Source: Chara braunii
Taxonomy: Eukaryota > Streptophyta > Charophyceae > Charales > Characeae
DNA length: 64,000 bases
Reading direction: 5' to 3'
Assembly (NCBI GenBank): GCA_003427395.1
Contig: BFEA01000283.1
Span: 1,559,121 to 1,623,120 of the forward strand
Shown here in pieces: positions 55,095 through 64,000 of the stretch. The notes beneath the pieces are model-generated. The model made no database searches. It saw only the letters and a program-made list of their open reading frames with translations, and had not been told where the DNA came from. Each line of letters opens with the position of its first letter. Position 1 is the stretch's first letter. The position numbers were made by a program, and so were the translations under genes.

Positions 55095-58000
55095 TTGCGC
55101 CAAATCGGCGCAAGGGCTCTCGTCCCCAAAATACAGGCTCGTCATATTGAAATGTTGCGTCAGGGATTCGGTTTGGGGAGGAGGGGAGGGGGGGGGGGAA
55201 GACATATTTTTGGTATTCGCGCTTACAGTCTACTCCGCTGTTTTGCAGGGTGTTGCGATGATTTCGAATTGCCCGTTCACTCTGCACTGGAGAGTTCGAT
55301 TGGTTTTCCTGACGGGAATTGCATCCACATCACCGACGACTGCATGACGGCGCAAAGGGCGGTTCGACGAACAGCGACATGAACCGGGCTATGGAAACCA
55401 AACAGGCAGTCGACTTGCATTTCCAGCTACAACACTTGGAGTTGGCCCCGATGAGCTCTTTCGACAGTTCGCCATTACAACAGTCCAGTGTTGCGATCCC
55501 CAGAAAACGAATTATCGCTTTTCGTGAAAGTTTGGGAGGTTGCATCCAATTGCCTACGAGTTTGGCGACACAGTCCGCAGACAAAGAGTCGCCTACCTCC
55601 CGAATCGAGTTCCACATTCCTGACGAGGTGCACCCCGCAAATTCGGCGCACAACAGTTGCGTGCCAATGGCAGCTTCTTTCACAACCTCTGATGACGAGA
55701 GTGAGAAGTTGGTAGCCACTGATTACTCATCTGGACAACAGTCCACTTCCAGTGCATCTTTGCTTTACACTGGCTCAAGTTGGTTGCCACCGATTATTCT
55801 TCTCAGGAACTTTCCATAGCACGGGCGAGTCCAATGCAAGTGCGAACTGATGATGCGATAATTCCATATCAGAGTCAGTCTGGGTCGGAAGCGTCTGGTA
55901 GGAGAGAAGCAGAGAAAAGGGCAATACTACAAATTTTGCCTGCACCTCTACCGGGGGAGAGACAACCATATAGCATGGCTAATAGGAACGATAGGAGGAA
56001 AAAACAGTACCAAAGAGCGAGAAATATATTGTCCGAAAAAAAATTGCTCATGATGCGCAACATGGCATGTTGCAAGGCGCGTTGTTGTTACGACGTGTCA
56101 CCTGAGGAAGTCCGAAAGGTTAGACAAGGACTGTACAGTAAGAGTCCGGTAGAGCGAGCTGAGTGGTGGATGAAAAGTATAAAAGATTTCATGTTGAATG
56201 AGGGTGGACACAAATGTGTCCGCCCTATAGAGTTGGAACGTTCGATATGCGTCAAGGCGTACTGCAATGTACTCGGTGTCTCGCGTAATACATTTTATAG
56301 CTACAAAAAGAGCTTCGACAATGGCTTCGTGCGTTCCGAGCATGGCCTTACGGGTAGATATCGGCCTACCAATAAAACGGTCGCCATGCTTGGCAACATG
56401 AAAACGTTCATCGAGTGTCATGCGGACAACATGCCGAATGAGATGGCTCACGAAGTTAGGTTTTCCAGACCGAAACTTCGGCTGCCAGGTGCTTTTACGA
56501 AGAGATCAATTTATGAGTCTATCAAATCAGACTTTTTGGCTGCTGGCCTCGAGGTGGAGTCTGAGTCGAACTTTTATAAAATGTGGCGGAAACATTTTTT
56601 TCACGTTTCCCTCATGCACTCTAACATGTTCACGAAGTGCGTCGTCTGTCATGAACTGAAGGAACGTGTATAATATGTTGCTCTTCCTCGAGATCGAGAG
56701 CGAGCACGAGAGGATATGAAAGCTCACCAAAGGCGGCAAGTTGAACACAGATTGGACTATAGTCAATTTAAGAATGATTCGATGGTCCGTCCGAACCAGC
56801 GTTTGTATCTCATCATCGACAACATGGATCAGAAGAAGACAACTATCCCCCATATTGGTCAGGCGAACTACTCGAAAGCACTTAGGCACGAGATGATGAT
56901 GAAGACGAATCTCACAGGTGTCATTGCACACCGTAGAGACCCTAGTATTTATGAGTCTATAAAATCAGACTTTTTGGCCGCTGGCCTCGAGGTCGTGTCT
57001 GAGTCGAACTTCTATAAAATGTGGTGGAAACATTTTTTCCACGTTTCCCTCGTGCACTCTAACATGTTCACGAAGTGCGTCGTCTGTCATGAACTGAAGG
57101 AACGTGTACAATATGTTGCTCTTCCTCAAGATCGACAGCGAGCACGAGAGGATATGAAAGTTCACCAAAGGCGGCAAGTTGAACACAGATTGGACTATAG
57201 TCGAGCTAAGAATGATTCGATGGTCCGTCCGAACCAGCGTTTGTGTCTCATCATCGACAACATGGATCAGAAGAAGACAACTATCCATCATATTGGTCAG
57301 GCGAACCACTCGAAAGCACTTAGGCACGAGATGATGATGAAGACGCAACTATCCCCCATATTAGTCAGGCGAACTACTCGAAAGCACTTAGGCACGAGAT
57401 GATGATGAAGACGATCAGACTTTTTGGTAGCTGGCCTCGAGGTCGTGTCTGAGTCGAACTTTTATAAAATGTGGCGGAAACATTTTTTCCACGTTTCCCT
57501 TGTGCACTCTAACATGTTCACGAAGTGCGTCGTATGTCATGAACTGAAGGAACGTGTACAATATGCTGCTCTTCCTCAAGATCGAGAGCGAGCACGAGAG
57601 GATATGAAAGCTCACCAAAGGCGGCAAGTTGAACACAGATTGGACTATAGTCGAGCTAAGAATGATTCGATGGTTCGTCCGAACGAGCGTATGTGTCTCA
57701 TCATCGACAACATGGATCAGAAGAAGACAACTATCCCCCATATTGGTCAGGCGAACTACTCGAAAGCACTTAGGCACGAGATGATTATGAAGACGCAACC
57801 ATCCCCCATATTGGTCAGGCGAACTACTCAAAAGCACTTAGGCACGAGATGATGATGAAGACAAATCTCATAGGTGTCATTGCACACAGTAGAGACCCTA
57901 GTATTTATGTGTACACGTGGTTTCCGTAGTTCAAACACGATTCGAACATAGTCACTACTTGTCTTATGAGAACCCTTGTCGAAATTCAAGGAAGCGGGAC

Positions 58001-59267
58001 GCCACTTACACCGTTTTTGCGCATTTAAGCAGATAATTGTTCACGGGAAAATAAGAACAAGTACATATGTGCGCTAACTGCACTCTTGGTTAAGTTCAAA
58101 GTTTTCCAAGAGGTGGAAATAGGTTTCATGCAGGTGCGATATACCCATACAGACGTTGACGCTACTTTCAGCGTCTTCTCTAAGAAATTGAAAGACATCG
58201 ACGTTTATACCATGGACGGGTTCTTTGAGCTCATAGAGCAATCCCACAAAAAGTCTCCGAAATGTATTTTCCTCGATACACTGGCAGATTGGATTAGTAT
58301 AGTAGACCCATGCGTTGCGTCAGACATTACTGGTATTTCGAAACCGCACTTGCTTAAATATTTTATGGTTGGAGATAATTTGGGCATGCTGTATAAGGAG
58401 TTTTGCGATGACGGCAACCGATTGCCCGAGGAAGGTCCGATTTATTGGTTCAATCAAAACCCCGATGAAAGCTACGCAGGTCCTTCGTGGCCATTTGACC
58501 CGCCTCTTGTGCAACCCCTTCCTCGAAATGACTATTGTAATGGCAAAAATAGTGTTATTCGATTTCGCGAGTTGTTGGAGAGCGGGCGATCAACGTGATG
58601 CACTTTCAATGAACATGAGGTGAGTAGGAGAAAACGAGTTTTGTGTTATTGGGAGGAGGTTATCAAACATGGGGACAAGATCATCGCCAACGGGTTGTCC
58701 TCACAACCTCTGGAAAGTTTATGGCCAAGAGCGCGGCTGCTAGAAAAAGATGAACAACCTTCTCCTGACAGTGCCAACATCGACGACAGGGAGCCCCTGT
58801 TTGTTGGACGTAGAAAAAATCGCCCGAAGACCAGTTTCGACCCCCTCGTGCATGTTGACGTTGGCACCTTTTTCATCCTTCGCCCATCCGACGACGATTT
58901 GTCTAGTGGCGTGCCTATCTGGGTGGGCACAACACTTTCTCGGGTGGTTGTTGAAAATATTTCGCCGAATTATAATGGAGTGTTAGTGGAGTATTGGGTG
59001 CCGACTGAGAGATCAAAGTCCCTCAAAGAACTATATGATATCGCATGGGAGAAAAAATAGAAGATGACTGAGCAGACACAATGGCAGCATGCCGACTCGA
59101 TCGCTTTTGGTTGGGAGAGACCGGCTAGAGGTACAAAACCGTTCACGACTGGACTTGTAATCCCTTCCAATGTTCGATTGAATGTTGAAGCCGCACTTCG
59201 AGATCTCAGTCCATCTCCTGAAGGGAGTATCGATGCAGGGGACAAAAGCGACGAGTGCACGTCATAG
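55095..59267 (+). pseudogene. DUF7869-type DDE-like transposase, copy 3 (T3), diverged and internally triplicated
   Basis: A separate lineage from T1/T2. N-terminal acidic part (55,319-55,800, another frame), then from 55,780: LPGERQPY, a Cys cluster (CCKARCC), GVSRNTFYSYKKSFDNGF, MPNEM, FTKCVVCHEL, stop at 56,671. The segment with LIIDNMDQKKTTIPHIG follows, three times over, because of tandem duplication. Downstream in one frame (57,855-59,267): ADNCSRENKNKY (Asp codon 58,032-58,034), YTHTDVDATFSVFSKKL (GH of the usual GHTH is RY here), and a tail with GVPIWVG and FTTGLVIPSNV matching T1/T2. In-frame stops at 57,927, 58,026, 58,596 and 59,058. The start is uncertain. Gene C4 follows about 350 bp downstream on the same strand. 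Confidence 0.6.
56530..57865. repeat. Three tandem units (438 and 450 bp) inside T3
   Basis: gactttttgg.(c/a)gctggcct starts units at 56,530, 56,968 and 57,418. Junctions fall where tatttatg(a/t)g.. words match, consistent with microhomology-driven duplication. A 64-bp tail (cccccatatt.gtcaggcgaa ... gatgatgaagacg) is doubled again at the ends of units 2 and 3. Confidence 0.9.
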
Positions 59268-59621
59268 ATCTTGTTAGTCTGCCCGCCACATGAGCGAATA
59301 GGATTTATGGAAATGAGTGTTCGGACAAGGTGAATTATAGTAGGACGTCATCGCGAAGTTTGTGCATTAAAGAAAAACGGACCCTGAAAGGGATCATATT
59401 ATTTTTGAACTTAGTGAATTGAGATGATTTCGGTAGCAGGACAAACTGGCGAAATTATTTTGTCCACGATATTGGGATGATTTTTATAAGATGGTCGGGT
59501 GATGGTTAAGCAATTTTGGACGTTTAGTTCATCGTAGAGGCAATTGTTATACTTTTTCAACAATTCATTTTCGATACTTGTTTTCCATGGCATGTCTTGT
59601 GTAGGGAGTGCGACAGGAGTC
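59268..59621. other. Spacer between T3 and gene C4
   Basis: AT-rich, no repeat recognised. Ends in tgtcttgtgtag just before the gene C frame, which could be a splice acceptor. Confidence 0.4.
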
Positions 59622-60524
59622 ATGGCCCATTGGCGTGATTATTCGTATCTCATTCACCCTAGTGCATGCGGATTGCGTGGTGCGGCCGGCGATACCGAAA
59701 TTCTCGAGCGGATGACAACAGAGTTCGAAAATGGCCCGCGGATGAGCGTCGTCCCCTTTTTCGACAAGCCTCTCGATGCGTGGTCCGAGGCAGAATGGGA
59801 TAGAGCGATCTTGGCAAGGAAATGTCCATGGCATAAGGAGTACAAGTTTGCTTCCACGATGGAGTGGGGGAGCGTAATCAAAGTATCTCACTATGCCATA
59901 GGCGTAAGGCAACTTCCGTCTCTACGCGGGGCACTCAAACAGGAAGAGAATAAGTGGTTTTACCTTCGCCTTGAGAACGTCATGAGGTCATCTCGCGTGT
60001 GGCCCACGAACAAGAAACAAGAGTTGTTGGATTGTGCGTCCTACAATCAGTTTTAGGAACCATATCCGTTGCGTGGTGCCGGAACACAGCTGCAAGATGT
60101 GTCATACTGTTGCGTACGGTTTTCTTTGACCGGATCCGACTTCTTCAGAGTGTTGTGTGTGGCATGTTCGAACCGAAAATGCACTTTGGTAGACGTTGTA
60201 GTGCTTGTTTCTTGCAATGAGCTTAGAATCAATGGTCGCAATATAGAAAATTTACGCCTTCCCTATGAGAACGGACAGTCCGATTTGGAGATTGTCGGTC
60301 AAATTCATGAGGTTGACAAGCGGCATGAGGTAGAGCAAGTGGCATGTTGCGTGCGTGACGCCATCGGTAAGTCCTTGGCAGGTGTTGGTAGGTTTGTGAG
60401 GATGAAATACATTTCGTTGTTCTCGAACGTGGCGACGAAGGGACAACCACAAACCCTTGTTTTCGGGTCGACAATGCATGCCTTATACGGGTTTGGTTCT
60501 CATGGGATGCGGGGACGCTTATAG
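59622..60524 (+). pseudogene. Orphan gene C, copy 4 (C4), nearly intact
   Basis: One frame of 301 codons with a single TAG (60,054-60,056). ATG 59,622 is the first Met at which the other copies still align loosely. N-terminal part: ILERMTTEFENGPRMSVVPF, FDKPLDAWSEAEWDR, KCPWHKEYKFASTMEWGSVI. After the stop: YPLRGAGTQL, VSYCCVRFSLTGSDFFRVLCVACSNR, LVSCNE, VRDAIGKSLAGVGRFVRMKYISLF, VFGSTMHALYGFGS. The stop lies at nearly the same place as the one in C1 (41,089), just before the YPLR block. It follows transposase T3, so gene C travels with transposases of both lineages. Function unknown. Confidence 0.6.
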
Positions 60525-60716
60525 ATGCTTTTGTAAGTGATAGCGTTTTATAAAGTTTGGACTATGACCGCTCGTAGCATTTAATTTAGTTGTAGTTCAA
60601 TCTTGAGTTGACTCGTAGCATTTAATTCAGATGTAGTTCGATCTTGCATTTACGATTTCTCGCACGTGTGCATACAATTTTCGACTGTTAATTTTTTATG
60701 ATTACATAATTTCTCG

Positions 60717-61900
60717 AAGTGCGACAGAATCCATACTTAAACCATCTCGTTTACCGTATGATTGCATTGACTCTTCGATTGACTTTCAATTTGTATTTGC
60801 CACAATGTCATGTAAAATATGTCCAAGTCAATGCTTAGTGGTATACAACATCAATCGAAGTGTGATGTAGACTATGAGGCTATTCACAACGTTCTCGTTC
60901 AGTATCTCATTACGTTTACCGTTCTCTGGAATTTCAATGTATGACAATGACATGCCAGTTACGTCTTTTAAGTTAGTACATAAATTATCGAAGAGTGACG
61001 GAATCCATACTTGAACCAGTGGCATCTTGTTTACCGTGTGATTGCCTTAACTCTTCGATTGAGTTCCAATTTATGTATTGTCACGTAACTGTCAAAATAT
61101 TATGTAAAATAGGTCCGACTTAATGCTCACACAAAATCGATCAAGGAGTGATGGAATCGAGAGTTCCACATTGTTGTTGGTGTCTCATTGCATTGAGTGT
61201 TGAGGTTCTCTTGAATTTCAATTTCTGATAACTCCGTGTTAATTACCATAACGACGTTCAAGTTATAAAATTTATGAAACTGCAATGGAATCCACACTTA
61301 AAACGTCATGTTTAGTACGTGACTGCATTGAATCTTCACTTCAGTTTCAATTTATGGCCTATCAATTGCATTGATGTAGACTATGAGGCCATTCACAACC
61401 TTCTTGTTCAATGTCTCATTACGTTCACCGTTATCTTGAATTTCAATGTATGACAATGACATCCCGGTTACGTCTTTTAAGTTAGTACATAAATAATTAT
61501 TGAAGTGCGACAGAATCCATACTTAAACCAATGACATCTCGTTTACCGTGTGATTGCCTTTACTTCTTCGATCGAGTTCTAATTTATGCATTGTCAAGTG
61601 ACTGTCACAATGTGATGTAAAAAAGGTCCGACTGAATGCTCACACAAAATCGAGTAAGGAGTGATGGAATCGAGCGTTGAACTTCAATATGATTGGTCTT
61701 CGGTGTCTCATTGCATTGAGTGTTGAAGTTCTCTTGACTTTTATTTCTGACAACTCCGTGTCAATTACCGTAACGACATTTAAGTTACACAATTTATGAA
61801 AGCGCAATGGAATCCACACTTAAACCGTCATGTTTAGTACGTGATTGCCTTGAATCTTCACTTTGGTTTTAATTTATGGCCTGTCAATTGCATTCTTCGG
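60717..61900. repeat. AT-rich satellite with 22-bp motif at each unit
   Basis: Five units start near 60,717, 60,989, 61,279, 61,503 and 61,800, each with a motif of the form AAGTGCGAC...TCCATACTT or a variant, followed by aaacc..(c/g)tcatgttta or ctcgtttaccgt and a sequence ending in caatttatg. Alternate units are more alike (spacing about 515-520 bp), so there is a two-level order. Confidence 0.75.
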
Positions 61901-61985
61901 GTTCACTACTCGTATTCTAAGTTTCATTCAAGTAAAAAAATGGTGATTTTAACATAAAATTAATAGCTTGCGAGTACCAATTTAA

Positions 61986-62021
61986 AATATAATGTCCTCT
62001 TTTAACGAATAACATGTTATG
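61986..62021. repeat. Second copy of the 35-bp sequence at 9,986
   Basis: See 9,986-10,021. Here it follows directly after the satellite. Confidence 0.55.
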
Positions 62022-62614
62022 AGTTTTGGTGAGTGGAATATGTAGTTGGTAAATTGCGAATTTGTATAGTTGGTGGGTTAGTGTGCGAGGGCGTACTTTG
62101 TAAATACTGTGTGCGGGAGGTGAGGTGGAGGGGAGGGTGGGGGTTATTTAGCCCATAGCTAATAAATGATGTGAGGAATAGGTAGTCGTGAATTAGTGTA
62201 GTTGATGGATGGTTTGAGCGGTTGTGTGCGTGCATGATTTTTTTTAATTTTTTTTTAACTAAGGCAATGAGCCGAGGGGTGAAACAAGTATGTGGGGATT
62301 ACTAGTGTCAGCAAGGACGTCGAGCGCAGAGATTTCTCGTTGAGCAGGGGGCGAATTGGGGACGATCGACGTTATAATGTCACCATTACCTTGTTAAAAA
62401 TTTCTATTTAATTGTGGATTAAGCGTCCAATCGTAAAAGAAAGGAGGGGGGTTCTCTTTCGAAGTGTACCAGGGTCAGCGCATCATTTGTGAGTCTGGGC
62501 AAGGGGCAAGTGGGTGGATGTAAACAACTAATTATGATATCGCACAATCGGTAGATTTGTGTATTGGCTTATAATAAGGAGGGGTGTGGTTTGTTGATAT
62601 GAACGGAGTAAAGC
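62022..62614. other. Spacer, nothing recognised
   Basis: G/T-rich then AT-rich sequence without repeats or genes that I can identify. Its right end abuts the adapter, so its true neighbour is unknown. Confidence 0.5.
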
Positions 62615-62652
62615 CTGTCTCTTATACACATCTAGATGTGTATAAGAGACAG
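62615..62652. other. Nextera mate-pair junction adapter (contaminant)
   Basis: A perfect 38-bp palindrome made of the 19-bp Tn5 mosaic end CTGTCTCTTATACACATCT and its reverse complement, which is the circularisation junction adapter of Nextera mate-pair libraries. Not genomic. Confidence 0.98.
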
Positions 62653-62748
62653 CCCTACACACCATGCACACATACCAGACGATACACACGGGCACGTTGA
62701 CACTCTTGAACATATTTAACGAACGGGAACTGCCGTGGCCACGCCCAN
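62653..62748. other. Misassembled copy of 41,853-41,947 plus one N
   Basis: Bases 62,653-62,747 are identical to 41,853-41,947 (start of the gene C2 region) and end in a single N at 62,748. Adjacent to the adapter, as expected for an unclipped mate-pair read. Confidence 0.95.
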
Positions 62749-64000
62749 ATACCGAAATTCTCGAGCGGATGACAACAGAGTTCGAAAATGGCCCGCGGAT
62801 GAGCGTCGTCCCCTTTTTCGACAAGCCTCTCGATGCGTGGTCCGAGGCAGAATGGGATAGAGCGATCTTGGCAAGGAAATGTCCATGGCATAAGGAGTAC
62901 AAGTTTGCTTCCACGATGGAGTGGGGGAGCGTAATCAAAGTATCTCACTATGCCATAGGCGTAAGGCAACTTCCGTCTCTACGCGGGGCACTCAAACAGG
63001 AAGAGAATAAGTGGTTTTACCTTCGCCTTGAGAACGTCATGAGGTCATCTCGCGTGTGGCCCACGAACAAGAAACAAGAGTTGTTGGATTGTGCGTCCTA
63101 CAATCAGTTTTAGGAACCATATCCGTTGCGTGGTGCCGGAACACAGCTGCAAGATGTGTCATACTGTTGCGTACGGTTTTCTTTGACCGGATCCGACTTC
63201 TTCAGAGTGTTGTGTGTGGCATGTTCGAACCGAAAATGCACTTTGGTAGACGTTGTAGTGCTTGTTTCTTGCAATGAGCTTAGAATCAATGGTCGCAATA
63301 TAGAAAATTTACGCCTTCCCTATGAGAACGGACAGTCCGATTTGGAGATTGTCGGTCAAATTCATGAGGTTGACAAGCGGCATGAGGTAGAGCAAGTGGC
63401 ATGTTGCGTGCGTGACGCCATCGGTAAGTCCTTGGCAGGTGTTGGTAGGTTTGTGAGGATGAAATACATTTCGTTGTTCTCGAACGTGGCGACGAAGGGA
63501 CAACCACAAACCCTTGTTTTCGGGTCGACAATGCATGCCTTATACGGGTTTGGTTCTCATGGGATGCGGGGACGCTTATAGATGCTTTTGTAAGTGATAG
63601 CGTTTTATAAAGTTTGGACTATGACCGCTCGTAGCATTTAATTTAGTTGTAGTTCAATCTTGAGTTGACTCGTAGCATTTAATTCAGATGTAGTTCGATC
63701 TTGCATTTACGATTTCTCGCACGTGTGCATACAATTTTCGACTGTTAATTTTTTATGATTACATAATTTCTCGAAGTGCGACAGAATCCATACTTAAACC
63801 ATCTCGTTTACCGTATGATTGCATTGACTCTTCGATTGACTTTCAATTTGTATTTGCCACAATGTCATGTAAAATATGTCCAAGTCAATGCTTAGTGGTA
63901 TACAACATCAATCGAAGTGTGATGTAGACTATGAGGCTATTCACAACGTTCTCGTTCAGTATCTCATTACGTTTACCGTTCTCTGGAATTTCAATGTATG
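62749..64000 (+). other. Exact repeat of 59,692-60,943 (assembly duplicate of gene C4)
   Basis: Constant offset of 3,057 with no difference noticed over 1,252 bases, including the same in-frame TAG. The apparent gene C frames at 62,749-63,581 are therefore not an additional gene copy. Confidence 0.9.

Noticed and set aside
887-59267. Alternative genetic code or programmed readthrough, because many frames continue past stops
   Set aside because: All three stop codons occur, at different positions in sister copies, mixed with frameshifts; decay explains it better.
62749-63581. A fifth gene C copy
   Set aside because: Exact duplicate of C4 next to an adapter; treated as an assembly artefact.

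Overview
The window reads as a repeat-rich eukaryotic nuclear region. Coding stretches are split by indels and stops, there is no bacterial operon or ribosome-binding-site structure, and there are long microsatellites, satellites and hAT-type short elements. My best guess is a large-genome streptophyte alga such as Chara, but that is an impression from the protein families, not something the sequence proves. I see no ordinary host gene, tRNA or rRNA. Nearly every coding stretch belongs to a mobile-element family and every one is damaged.

Layout. 0.9-8.6 kb (+): a three-gene module of a ParB-like/methyltransferase-like protein, a low-complexity spacer protein and a Ulp1-type cysteine protease. 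9.2-9.9 kb: short tandem repeats. 10.0-14.05 kb (-): a DDE-like transposase of the DUF7869 type plus the start of orphan gene D; this is one arm of a 4-kb inverted repeat whose other arm is 31.07-35.19 kb (+). 15.25-28.35 kb: a block carrying the second, inverted three-gene module (-). 28.35-31.07 kb: satellite and 96-bp tandem repeats. 34.9-37.5 kb: 2.5 copies of gene D. 40.7-43.9 kb: three copies of orphan gene C. 44-46.5 kb: decayed repeats. 46.75-50.6 kb: a repeat unit that looks like the uninterrupted form of the sequences flanking the 15.25-28.35 block. 52.2-54.5 kb: two short TIR elements. 55.1-59.3 kb (+): a third, diverged transposase followed by a fourth gene C (59.6-60.5 kb). 60.7-61.9 kb: AT-rich satellite.

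How it fits together. Transposase copies are followed downstream by gene D and/or gene C. The ParB/MTase-spacer-Ulp1 trio keeps its order in both copies and lies head-to-head with transposase T2. I infer a family of large DNA transposons whose gene set may include a ParB-like/amino-methyltransferase-like protein, a SUMO-protease-like enzyme, a transposase and two orphan proteins. A 22-bp quasi-palindrome with half-site AAGTnYG is scattered through the whole window (52 copies located by eye) and sits inside many of the tandem repeats.

The last 1.4 kb is unreliable: a Nextera mate-pair junction adapter at 62,615-62,652 is followed by a 95-bp copy of 41,853-41,947, one N, and an exact repeat of 59,692-60,943.
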